Assembly (NCBI GenBank): GCA_017417055.1
Contig: JAFPZX010000169.1
Location: forward strand, 25,344-89,343
DNA length: 64,000 bases
Source of the DNA: Anaerolineaceae bacterium
GTDB taxonomy: Bacteria; Chloroflexota; Anaerolineae; Anaerolineales; Anaerolineaceae
Reading direction: 5' to 3'
The stretch's first letter is position 1. The number at the start of each line of letters is the position of its first letter. The notes beneath the pieces are model-generated. The model was not told where the DNA came from. It saw nothing but the letters and a program-made list of their open reading frames with translations, and made no database searches. Below, piece after piece: positions 1-7,223 of the stretch. The position numbers were made by a program, and so were the translations under genes.

Positions 1-2
1 AT

Positions 3-368
3 CTGCCGATCCTCAAACATCTCGGTTTTGAGATCGAAGAGTTCGGCCCGAATGCCTTCCGGGTGCTTGCCATGCCTACACTTTTTGAAAAAGGCTCTCC
101 TGCTGCCGCGATTGCCGCGGTTGTGGAGGATATCGAAAATGACAGTGTCCCGATGCAGGGGCTGACGTCTGAAAAGGTTGCTTCCTATGTCTGCAAACGC
201 ATGGCTGTGAAGGCCGGGCAGACCCTCAGCACCGACGAGCAGCGGGCGCTGATCCGTGACCTGGAACAATGCCGCTCTCCGCGGACCTGTCCGCATGGAC
301 GTCCGACGATGATCCATCTGAGCATTGACCTGCTGGAAAAGCAGTTCGGTCGGAAAGGTGCTTTCTGA
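3..368 (+). CDS. mutL: DNA mismatch repair protein MutL, C-terminal end (gene cut by window edge)
   Basis: The reading frame is open from base 3, so only the last ~121 residues are present; the internal GTG at 63 is not the real start. The end of the protein carries the CPHGRP motif, which with upstream residues forms the metal-binding endonuclease site of MutL C-terminal dimerisation domains in organisms without MutH. MutL couples mismatch recognition by MutS to strand nicking in the cytoplasm. The stop lies 2 bases before the ATG of a SpoU-type methyltransferase, so the genes are probably co-transcribed. The MutL identification rests on the CPHGRP motif and its position near the C terminus. 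Confidence 0.88.
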   Translation: MPILKHLGFEIEEFGPNAFRVLAMPTLFEKGSPAAAIAAVVEDIENDSVPMQGLTSEKVASYVCKRMAVKAGQTLSTDEQRALIRDLEQCRSPRTCPHGRPTMIHLSIDLLEKQFGRKGAF

Positions 369-370
369 TC

Positions 371-1165
371 ATGATCACCTCCGCACAGAATAAAAAGATC
401 CAGGAAGTCCGCAGGCTGGTTGCCAAACGCAAAGAACGGGAAGCTGCCGGGCTGTATATTGCAGAAGGGATCCGTCTGGTGGAAGAGGCGCTGGCTCATG
501 CGGAAGACTGTGCCTATCTGCTTTGGTGTTCGCCGCTCTCCGATCGGGCGGAAGCTTTAGTGAAAAGTTTTGCAAATGCCGGCGTTTCTGTTGAGGAGAT
601 CACCCCACAGCTGATGGACTCTATCACGGGGACGGACTCTCCGCAGGGCGTTCTGGCAGTCATGCAGATGTCTCCGCTGCCGCTGCCCGGGAAAGCAGAT
701 TTTGTTGTGATTGCCGACGGGATTCAGGATCCGGGAAATCTGGGAACGCTGTTCCGCACCGCTGCCGCAGCCGGCGCTGATGCACTGCTGCTGATGCCGG
801 GCTGCGCGGATGAATTCAGCCCCAAGGTCATCCGTTCCGGGATGGGTACCCATTTCCGTCTGCCCTTCGCTCGGATGGATTGGGACACATGTGAAAAATG
901 GCTCCGTTCTTTACCGGATATGCGAATCCTGGCTGCGGATTCCGATGGCGGGATCTCCTGCTGGGAGACGGATCTGCGTCGGCCGAGCGCGCTCATCATC
1001 GGGTCGGAAGCCAACGGCCCCTGCGGCCGTGCGCTGGCTCTGTCTGATGCGCGTATCCTGATCCCCATGCCCGGAAAAATCGAGTCCCTCAATGCCGGTA
1101 TCGCCGCCGGTATTCTGATTTTTGAGGTTGTCCGGCAGAGATCAAAAACAAGCGGAGATAGGTAA
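371..1165 (+). CDS. TrmH/SpoU-family RNA 2'-O-ribose methyltransferase
   Basis: This 264-aa protein has the usual two-part layout: an N-terminal RNA-binding domain (about 1-95, opening with a lysine/arginine-rich helix) and a C-terminal trefoil-knot SPOUT domain. The knot motifs are visible: DPGNLGTLFRTA (motif 1), LIIGSEANGP (motif 2) and IPMPGKIESLNAGIAAGI (motif 3), which bind SAM and form the active site. Length and arrangement match rRNA methyltransferases of the RlmB/TsnR type, but the modified nucleotide cannot be read from sequence. It sits between mutL and rsmG in a tight operon; its TAA overlaps the ATG of the next gene (TAATG). Confidence 0.9.
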   Translation: MITSAQNKKIQEVRRLVAKRKEREAAGLYIAEGIRLVEEALAHAEDCAYLLWCSPLSDRAEALVKSFANAGVSVEEITPQLMDSITGTDSPQGVLAVMQMSPLPLPGKADFVVIADGIQDPGNLGTLFRTAAAAGADALLLMPGCADEFSPKVIRSGMGTHFRLPFARMDWDTCEKWLRSLPDMRILAADSDGGISCWETDLRRPSALIIGSEANGPCGRALALSDARILIPMPGKIESLNAGIAAGILIFEVVRQRSKTSGDR

Positions 1166-2253
1166 TGAGCATTTTATTGAAAGAAGACGAGACTTATCGA
1201 AATTGGATAAATGATATAAGCAGTCGATTCAGACGGAGTCAGATTAAAGCTTCGGTTCATGTAAATCAGGAAATGCTGCTTTTTTACTGGTCTCTTGGGC
1301 GAGATGTTTCTTTATTAAAAGCAGAAAGCAGATGGGGAACCGGTTTCATTAATCAACTGAGTCAGGATCTCCGGAATGAACTCCCAGACGTCAAAGGATT
1401 TTCCAGAACAAATTTATTTTATATTATTAAATTTTATAATTTATATAAAGATTTTGCAATTGTTCCCCAACTTGAGGGACAATTACCCACAAAAATAAAT
1501 AATGATGAAAATGATATTTCTCCCATTTTTTGTATTCCCTGGGGACACCATAAATTAATTATTGATCGATGTAAAGATAATGTAAAAAAAGCATTGTTTT
1601 TTGTAACAGAGACATTGCAGCATGGTTGGTCACGAGCTGTTTTATTGAATTATTTAGACACCAATCTATATGAACGCACCGGAAAAGCAATTACAAACTT
1701 TTCTCAAACACTTCCGATGGAAACAAGCGACCTGGCTCAGGAAATAACGAAAGATCCTTACAACTTTGATTTTTTATCGTTAACCAAAACGTATTATGAA
1801 AAAGAATTAAAAGATGCTTTAATGAATAATTTAATTCGCTTTCTTTTAGAGTTGGGAACTGGCTTTGCTTTTGTCGGACGCGAGTACAGGTTAGTTATTG
1901 GAGAGACAGAACAATTTATCGACATGCTTTTCTATAATATTACGCTCCATTGCTATGTGGTTGTCGAAGTAAAAGTTACAGCTTTTCAGCCAGAGCACAT
2001 GGGACAGATAGGAACTTATGTCAGTGCTGTTAATGGCATTCTTCGCAAAGAAGGAGATGCTCCCACAATTGGATTATTGATTTGTAAAACGAAAGATAAT
2101 GTATTGGCACAATATGCTGTAAACAGCCTGTCTGAACCTGTTGGTATATCAGAGTATCAATTAAATCAATTAATTCCGGATAATTTTAAAGGCTCTTTAC
2201 CATCAATTGAAGAAATTGAAAAGGAATTATCAAATCTGAACAATGGAAGATAA
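1165..2253 (+). CDS. PD-(D/E)XK nuclease family protein (YhcG/DUF1016-like)
   Basis: The protein has 362 residues. The N-terminal half (about 15-190) resembles the DUF1016 helical domain seen upstream of YhcG-type nucleases: YWSLGRDVS, WGTGFINQLSQDLR, LFYIIKFYNLY, then IPWGHHKLIID. The C-terminal half holds a restriction-endonuclease-like core, with FIDMLFYN supplying the acidic residue and VVVEVKVTAF the E-x-K element. The coding sequence is strikingly AT-rich against both neighbours (runs such as atttattttatattatt) although it is joined to them by a 1-base overlap upstream and a 2-base gap downstream. This suggests a horizontally acquired cassette inserted precisely into a housekeeping operon. 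Relatives are usually annotated near mobile or defence genes; no partner is visible here. Confidence 0.85.
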   Translation: MSILLKEDETYRNWINDISSRFRRSQIKASVHVNQEMLLFYWSLGRDVSLLKAESRWGTGFINQLSQDLRNELPDVKGFSRTNLFYIIKFYNLYKDFAIVPQLEGQLPTKINNDENDISPIFCIPWGHHKLIIDRCKDNVKKALFFVTETLQHGWSRAVLLNYLDTNLYERTGKAITNFSQTLPMETSDLAQEITKDPYNFDFLSLTKTYYEKELKDALMNNLIRFLLELGTGFAFVGREYRLVIGETEQFIDMLFYNITLHCYVVVEVKVTAFQPEHMGQIGTYVSAVNGILRKEGDAPTIGLLICKTKDNVLAQYAVNSLSEPVGISEYQLNQLIPDNFKGSLPSIEEIEKELSNLNNGR

Positions 2254-2255
2254 CT

Positions 2256-2969
2256 ATGGATAACTGGATTGAGACAGCAAGTAAGAAGTTTAATATCATA
2301 TTGTCTCCGGAGCAGCAGGAGCAGTTTCGGATCTATGAAGCCTTGCTGCTGGACTGGAACAGCAGGATCAACCTGACCGCGGTACGGGATGCGGAGGGGA
2401 TCCGGATCAAACACTTTCTGGATTCGCTTTCCTGTGCTCCCACACTCGGGGATATGAACGGAAAATCCCTGATTGATATCGGAACCGGTGCCGGTTTTCC
2501 GGGGATTCCCCTGCGAATCTTTTACCCGGAAATGAAGCTGACCCTTGTTGACTCCGTCGGAAAAAAGGCGGATTTCTGCCGACTGGTCTGCGATACACTG
2601 CACCTGAAAGATGTGACGGTGCGCAAGGACCGATCGGAAGAATTGGGGATCGATCCGAAAACCCGAGAGCAATTTGATGCCGCCACGGCACGGGCGGTTG
2701 CGATCATGCCGGTTTTGTGTGAATATCTGCTGCCTCTGGTGAAAGTCGGCGGTGTGATGCTGGCCCAAAAAGGGGAAAGCGCTCCGGATGAGGTGAAAAC
2801 CGCTGAAAAAGCGATCCAAAAGCTCGGCGGCGGAACACCCTCTCTAACTCAGATTACGCTTCCCGAAGTGGAAGGCGCCCGTTACCTCGTAAAAATCCCG
2901 AAAGTTCGGCCGACGCCTGCGGGCTATCCGCGCCGTACCGGTCTGCCGCTGAAAAAACCGATTATTTAA
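2256..2969 (+). CDS. rsmG: 16S rRNA (guanine-N7)-methyltransferase RsmG
   Basis: RsmG (GidB) makes m7G527 in the 530 loop of 16S rRNA using SAM. This 237-aa protein matches the family length. It shows LLLDWNSRINLTAVRD near the N terminus, the SAM-binding motif LIDIGTGAGFPGIPL at about 74-88, and the TARAVA and LLPLVKVGG elements farther on. The GC-rich composition returns to normal after the AT-rich nuclease. The ATG at 2256 follows the nuclease stop by 2 bases. The gene ends at a long heptamer-built hairpin that probably terminates both this gene and the converging one. Confidence 0.95.
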   Translation: MDNWIETASKKFNIILSPEQQEQFRIYEALLLDWNSRINLTAVRDAEGIRIKHFLDSLSCAPTLGDMNGKSLIDIGTGAGFPGIPLRIFYPEMKLTLVDSVGKKADFCRLVCDTLHLKDVTVRKDRSEELGIDPKTREQFDAATARAVAIMPVLCEYLLPLVKVGGVMLAQKGESAPDEVKTAEKAIQKLGGGTPSLTQITLPEVEGARYLVKIPKVRPTPAGYPRRTGLPLKKPII

Positions 2970-3060
2970 AAATCAGAAATCAGAAATCGGAAATAAGAAA
3001 TCAGAAATATACTGTCAGTCCTTATTTCCGATTTCTGATTTCTGATTTCTGATTTCTCTT
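2970..3060. repeat. Heptamer-built inverted repeat (AAATCAG / CTGATTT)
   Basis: Three or more copies of AAATCAGA-type heptamers on the left face matching TTTCTGA heptamers on the right around a short spacer (TATACTGTCAGTC), so the RNA would fold into a hairpin with arms of about 35 nt. It lies between the convergent rsmG and the CrtO-like gene and could stop transcription from both sides. The right arm is translated as the C terminus of the CrtO-like protein. A related TTTCTGA run occurs at 9623-9651 and a decayed one near 42283-42306. Confidence 0.75.
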
Positions 3061-3554
3061 TTCCCCTCTTTGAGCTCCAGGCGGTTGAGGAGAACTTTGA
3101 GGCGGGGACGGTTGTATCGCTGGACGATGATAAAAGGCAGATTACCGAGCAGAAAATAGACAAGATACATGATGATTCCGCCAAGCCCTGACCAGAGATT
3201 GAGCAGCCACAACCCGGCAATGTTCAGCAGATTGTGAACCAGTTCCGCGGTGCAGGTCTCACGGATCATCGTGCGGACATTTTCCGCTGTCAGCCCGATT
3301 TTCAACTTTTTCCGCGGCATCCAGCGCCCGAGTACTTTGCTGACATCCGGGATTTTTGCCTGCCACTGTTTGATATTGAGCTTTTCGTAGATCTTTCCGC
3401 CCAATTCCCAGGGCTGTTCACGAAATAAAAAGCTCTCCGGATCAGGGTCGCATTTTGAAATAATACGCCCTACCGGATAAGCAGCAATGCCCAGAACAGC
3501 CATGTACAGAATGCAGTTTACAAATCCCATACCATAATCATAATTGAAAATCAA
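3015..3554 (-). CDS. Small membrane protein resembling the CrtO glycosyl-diaponeurosporenoate acyltransferase family
   Basis: This 179-aa membrane protein has an N-terminal hydrophobic segment (about 12-30) and one or two more near 105-140. Between them is the stretch YEKLNIKQWQAKIPD, which resembles the conserved core of CrtO-type acyltransferases (the family that esterifies glycosylated C30 carotenoids in staphylococci). No carotenoid genes are visible in the window, so the substrate is unknown and the family name is by resemblance only. The last ~14 residues (KREIRNQKSEIGNKD) are the translated heptamer repeat at 2970-3060, meaning the original stop was lost or overwritten by the repeat. 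Confidence 0.6.
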   Translation of the reverse strand: MIFNYDYGMGFVNCILYMAVLGIAAYPVGRIISKCDPDPESFLFREQPWELGGKIYEKLNIKQWQAKIPDVSKVLGRWMPRKKLKIGLTAENVRTMIRETCTAELVHNLLNIAGLWLLNLWSGLGGIIMYLVYFLLGNLPFIIVQRYNRPRLKVLLNRLELKEGKREIRNQKSEIGNKD

Positions 3555-3644
3555 AAAAAATCAATAGCAGATTTTATCAGAAAACATGCGCATCGTCTGT
3601 AAAAGCTTACGAATTATGCGGTAAAATAGAAGCGAAGAGTTACA

Positions 3645-3745
3645 ATTCACGGCGTATCCACGGGACAGGCCCTTGGGCCTGTCCCACTTTGAAGGACATG
3701 TGGACATTTATAATACAATACCGGCAACTACGTGGATAGTAACAG
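3645..3745. repeat. ~100-bp dispersed repeat, copy 1, with 11-bp-arm hairpin
   Basis: The stretch starting TTACAATTCACGGCGTATCC contains a perfect hairpin at 3662-3685 (arms GGGACAGGCCC and GGGCCTGTCCC). It then runs on to a conserved CAATACCGGCAACTACGTGGAT. A diverged second copy lies at 49435-49545 with the same order of blocks. Copy 1 directly abuts the def ribosome-binding site, so it probably forms part of the def upstream region. Confidence 0.65.
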
Positions 3746-3761
3746 CGAAGGAGTTACGAAT

Positions 3762-4421
3762 ATGATTTTAGACATCGTTGAAATCGGTGATCCCGTTTTA
3801 CGCAGAAAAGCACACAAAATTACACAAATCGACCGTGACATCCGCCTGCTGGCTGATGATATGCTTGAAACCTTGCGTGATTCCGGCGGCGTGGGGCTGG
3901 CTGCCCCGCAGGTTGGGGAATCCATCCGCATGATCGTCATCGAATATCCGGAAGATGACAGTGTGGAAAATTCTCCCATGAAGACGTACAAAGTCATCAA
4001 TCCCGAAATCATCTGGCGCTCCGAAGAAACGGTTGTGGGCAGTGAAGGCTGTCTTTCCATCCCCGGATATGTCGGGAATGTCGAGCGCAATGAATCCATC
4101 AAGGTGAAGGGCCTGAGTGTTTTCGGCCGTCCGCTGAAAATCAGTGCTTCCGGATGGATGGCCCGCATTTTCCAGCATGAAATCGATCATCTGGAAGGCA
4201 TCTGCTATATCGACCGTGCCACGGAAATCTTTAAACCTTCTGAAAATACCGAAACTGAAGCCGGATCGGGAGCCGCGGAAGAACCCCAGGTAGGGTCTGC
4301 AGCCGCTGTTACCACTGCGGAAAAGGCCGCTCCTGAAACTTCCGCTGAAGCGTCTAAGGCACAGACTGTCTCTGAGGCTTTAGCTGCCGTCCCGGAAACT
4401 GCCGATACACCGGCAGCATAA
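3762..4421 (+). CDS. def: Peptide deformylase with Ala/Glu-rich C-terminal tail
   Basis: Peptide deformylase removes the formyl group from nascent N-terminal methionine. All three motifs are present: GVGLAAPQ (43-50), EGCLS with metal-ligand Cys97, and HEIDH with His139, catalytic Glu140 and His143. I chose the ATG at 3762 because GAAGGAG precedes it by 8 bases and MILDIVEIGDP is the classical PDF N terminus; an in-frame ATG at 3732 lies in repeat sequence. The enzyme domain ends near residue 160; the remaining ~60 residues are low-complexity Ala/Glu/Thr/Pro and probably disordered, which is unusual for this enzyme. recF follows after 10 bases. Confidence 0.95.
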   Translation: MILDIVEIGDPVLRRKAHKITQIDRDIRLLADDMLETLRDSGGVGLAAPQVGESIRMIVIEYPEDDSVENSPMKTYKVINPEIIWRSEETVVGSEGCLSIPGYVGNVERNESIKVKGLSVFGRPLKISASGWMARIFQHEIDHLEGICYIDRATEIFKPSENTETEAGSGAAEEPQVGSAAAVTTAEKAAPETSAEASKAQTVSEALAAVPETADTPAA

Positions 4422-4431
4422 TTCATTTGTT

Positions 4432-5643
4432 GTGATCCTCAAACACCTTTCTCTGAGTAATTTTCGATCCTATCTCCGCCTGGATACCGACATACCCCGG
4501 CGGATTCTTTTGTTATCCGGCGGGAATGCCCAGGGGAAAACTTCTCTGCTGGAAGCTCTGTTTTACTGCGCCTCCTTTTCCAGTCCGCTGGCCTCGTCGG
4601 ACCGGCAGCTGATCCATTTTGACATTCTGAACGATCCGATCGCTGTCGCCCGCATCATCGCTGAATTTGATCGGGAAGGCAGCACCCACCGTATGGAAAT
4701 CCGCATCATCCTTGAAAACGCGGAAAAGGGCGGCCGTATCCGGAAGGAAATCCTTGTCGATGGGGTGAAAACCAATGCACAAAAGGCCATTGGAACCTTC
4801 CCCTGCGTCCTTTTCCTTCCCCAGATGACCCGCATCCTGGAGGGCTCGCCTGACGAACGCCGCCGATATTTGAATATTATGCTCTCGCAATCCGTGCCGG
4901 GCTACGCCAAAGCGCTTTCGGAACAAAAACAGATCCTGACCCGGCGCAATGCCTTGTTGAAAATGCTGGCAGAACGTCGCACGGATCCCGCGCAGCTTGA
5001 ATATTGGGACACAATGCTGGCGGAACGCTCCGCGGTTCTGATCCGCCAGCGGACGAATGCGCTGCAATACCTTAAAAATACTGCGCGAGAAATCCATCTC
5101 CAGCTTACCGGTTCCCGGGAACTGCTGACGCTGGGGTATCTGCCCGGGTTTGACCCTGTGAATCCAGCCCAATCAACGAATAAAACCGATCGTTTTCTGG
5201 CTGAGGAAGAAGAGATTTATGAGCTTTCCGATCAGGAAACCGCGGCCCGCTATAAAGCTTCCCTTAAAGAAAACCGCGAAAATGATATCCGCAGAGGCGT
5301 GACAACAGTCGGTCCGCATCGGGATGATTTTTCGATCTTCTCCTCGGGGATCGATTTGTGTACCTTCGGCTCCCGCGGGCAGATCCGTACTGCGCTCCTT
5401 TCGCTGAAGCTGGCGGAAATTGAATGGATGCGGGAACACACCGGTACTGCTCCGCTGCTGCTGCTTGACGAAACCCTGGCGGAGCTGGATGAACAGCGCG
5501 GAGAGGATCTGCTGAACCGCCTGGAACAATATGACCAGGCCATCCTGACCACAACGGATCAGGCTCATTTCCCGGAAAGTTTTTCAGAGCGCAACACGAT
5601 TTGGCACATCTCCGGCGGCATCATCCAACCACAGAATTTCTGA
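4432..5643 (+). CDS. recF: DNA replication and repair protein RecF
   Basis: RecF is an SMC-like ATPase that helps load RecA at single-strand gaps. The 403-aa protein begins ILKHLSLSNFRSY, carries Walker A GGNAQGKTS (30-38), the DEQRG-type signature region (GSRGQIRTALLSLKLAE) and Walker B LLLLDETLAELDE, in family order. The likely start is the GTG at 4432, 10 bases after def; no strong Shine-Dalgarno is visible, so translational coupling to def is plausible. A recF next to def, away from dnaA/dnaN/gyrB, is not the textbook arrangement. Confidence 0.93.
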   Translation: MILKHLSLSNFRSYLRLDTDIPRRILLLSGGNAQGKTSLLEALFYCASFSSPLASSDRQLIHFDILNDPIAVARIIAEFDREGSTHRMEIRIILENAEKGGRIRKEILVDGVKTNAQKAIGTFPCVLFLPQMTRILEGSPDERRRYLNIMLSQSVPGYAKALSEQKQILTRRNALLKMLAERRTDPAQLEYWDTMLAERSAVLIRQRTNALQYLKNTAREIHLQLTGSRELLTLGYLPGFDPVNPAQSTNKTDRFLAEEEEIYELSDQETAARYKASLKENRENDIRRGVTTVGPHRDDFSIFSSGIDLCTFGSRGQIRTALLSLKLAEIEWMREHTGTAPLLLLDETLAELDEQRGEDLLNRLEQYDQAILTTTDQAHFPESFSERNTIWHISGGIIQPQNF

Positions 5644-5667
5644 ACCCCGGAGCGGTTACCGTTCACA

Positions 5668-5733
5668 GAGCACACGAGGTCTGCCCTGATGTTGCCGCGA
5701 AGCCGGCACAGCAGGACTGCACTCTGTGATGCG
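5668..5733. repeat. Palindromic repeat family A, copy 1
   Basis: A ~65-bp element with the family order CACACxxGGTCTGCC - TGCCGC - GCCGGCACA - GGACTGCACT - TGTGATGCG. Left and right halves pair into a long imperfect hairpin. Other copies are at 15318-15378, 15520-15580 (inverted), 18527-18590, 45046-45110 and 48710-48774. This copy carries CCTGATGTTGCCG where most copies have CTTTTTG. The rest of the 5644-6015 gap contains a second degenerate stem (around 5735-5778) and the TGAGTCA element. Confidence 0.8.
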
Positions 5734-5895
5734 TAAGCCGACACTGGTGTGCCTGTCCCTATGTGCGGCTCATCAAATATTGGCGAACGCGTGAATTGTA
5801 ATCAGGAGCTTGTTCCCGGAAGATATTATCGCGAAAATGCGTCTCCTTCTTCCCCAATTCAGCTGTATAATAAAAGCATCATAATTATTCGCTGC

Positions 5896-5960
5896 TGAGT
5901 CAAAGTGACCTGTTTTTATTGACTCAGATTTGAGTCAAAAGAACAGGCTGCATTGACTCA
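5896..5960. repeat. TGAGTCA/TGACTCA palindrome, dimer (family D, copy 1)
   Basis: Two ~30-bp units arranged head to head. Each unit is bounded by TGAGTCA and TGACTCA and has a core like CAGCCTGTT; together they form a 65-bp dyad. The right edge ends 5 bp before a TATAAT at 5966-5971 and 55 bp before the ATG of the AAA-ATPase gene at 6016. A similar dimer is at 29026-29091; single units are at 10854-10882 and 27645-27674. Confidence 0.8.
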
Positions 5961-5965
5961 TTCTG

Positions 5966-5971
5966 TATAAT
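5966..5971 (+). promoter_or_regulatory. Candidate -10 box (TATAAT) for the AAA-ATPase gene
   Basis: A perfect TATAAT lies 44 bp upstream of the ATG at 6016 and immediately after the family-D dyad. No good -35 hexamer is found at 16-18 bp spacing, so if this is a promoter the dyad may supply the upstream contact or an operator. Confidence 0.35.
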
Positions 5972-6015
5972 TACACAGTAACGATCATCACACAGCAGGA
6001 TTTGAGGGTGGGATT

Positions 6016-7179
6016 ATGGAACAACGCTTCAGAAAAATACCGATAGGCATACAGAGCTTTTCAAAAATCATCAAAGATCAATACCTGTATGTTGATAAAA
6101 CGGAATATATTTATAAACTTGTTCACGCAAGCGGCAGCTATTTTCTCAGCCGTCCCAGACGATTCGGGAAAAGCCTGTTCCTTTCAACCTTAAAAGAATA
6201 CTGGCTGGGAAACAAAGAGCTTTTCCACGGATTGAAGATCGAAGCACTGGAAGCTGATAATAAATCAGCCTGGCAGCCTTATCCGGTATTCTATTTTGAT
6301 TTCAATCGGGATAATTATTCAAAACCATCCTCTATCGAAAACGTCATGAATGCCCATCTGGTGAAGTGGGAAGCTGAATATGAATGTACACAGCCGGATC
6401 GTTCATTGGCTTTGCGTTTTCAGCATCTCATCGAATTGTCATATAAAAAGTACAACAAACGCTGTGTGATCCTTGTGGACGAGTATGACAAACCGTTATT
6501 GGACACAATTGACAACCCGGAATTGAATGACCGCAACAGGGCTGTTTTCAAAGGCTTTTTCAGTACATTGAAAAGCTTTGATGAATTCATCGAATTTGTT
6601 TTTATCACCGGTGTGACCAAATTCAGCAAGGTCAGTTTATTCAGTGATCTGAACCAGCTGCGTGATATTTCCCTGAATAAAGAATACGCTTCGATTTGCG
6701 GCATAACCGAAGCAGAGATGAAAGCTGTCTTTCTGCCGGAAATTGAGACTATGGCAGCAACGCAGAATCTTTCCGTGCAGGATTGTATGCTGAAGCTGAA
6801 ACAAACCTATGACGGATACCATTTTTACCAGGACACCGAGGGTGTGTATAATCCGTTCAGTTTGCTGTATGCCCTCGCAGATCAGGATTTCCAATCCTAT
6901 TGGTTCGCCACCGGCACCCCGACATTTTTGATCAAACAGCTGAAAGAAACCGGATTTGAAGTCAAAAAATTCACAGACAAAACGCTGTATGCGGATCAAA
7001 TCGCGCTCATGGGTTCTGAAAGTGACAACCCGGATCCTGTTCCGCTGTTATATCAAACCGGATATCTGACGATTTGGGATTATGACCCGGCTGCCAGGGT
7101 TTATACCCTGGGTTTTCCCAACGAAGAAGTAAAGTACAGCTTTTTGAAAAGCCTTATGCCGGAGTTTATCTCTTATTAA
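6016..7179 (+). CDS. AAA-ATPase of the PD-(D/E)XK-linked family, C-terminally truncated
   Basis: The protein opens with the family signature RFRKIPIGIQSFSKIIKDQYLYVDKTEYIYKL, has a Walker A-type RPRRFGKS at 46-53 and Walker B CVILVDEYDKPLLD at about 150-163, followed by FITGVTKFSKVSLFSDLNQL. Such ATPases are abundant in host-associated anaerobes, usually as ~520-580-residue proteins ending in a PD-(D/E)XK nuclease domain. Here the frame stops at residue 387, right after GFPNEEVKYSFLKSLMPEF, the point where the nuclease domain normally begins. A T-rich stretch and a palindromic repeat at 7188-7214 follow. It is probably a degraded copy of an accessory gene; residual ATPase activity cannot be excluded. 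Confidence 0.82.
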   Translation: MEQRFRKIPIGIQSFSKIIKDQYLYVDKTEYIYKLVHASGSYFLSRPRRFGKSLFLSTLKEYWLGNKELFHGLKIEALEADNKSAWQPYPVFYFDFNRDNYSKPSSIENVMNAHLVKWEAEYECTQPDRSLALRFQHLIELSYKKYNKRCVILVDEYDKPLLDTIDNPELNDRNRAVFKGFFSTLKSFDEFIEFVFITGVTKFSKVSLFSDLNQLRDISLNKEYASICGITEAEMKAVFLPEIETMAATQNLSVQDCMLKLKQTYDGYHFYQDTEGVYNPFSLLYALADQDFQSYWFATGTPTFLIKQLKETGFEVKKFTDKTLYADQIALMGSESDNPDPVPLLYQTGYLTIWDYDPAARVYTLGFPNEEVKYSFLKSLMPEFISY

Positions 7180-7187
7180 TTTTTTTT

Positions 7188-7214
7188 GGGACTGTCCCTT
7201 TATGGGACAGTCCC
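7188..7214. repeat. GGGACTGTCCC hairpin repeat (family C)
   Basis: Inverted arms GGGACTGTCCC and GGGACAGTCCC separated by TTTAT, between the truncated ATPase gene and the converging beta-helix gene. It is preceded on the + strand by eight T residues, so it resembles a terminator only when read from the other strand's flank. It belongs to a dispersed GGGACNGNCC family found across the window. Confidence 0.7.
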
Positions 7215-7223
7215 CGGATGATT

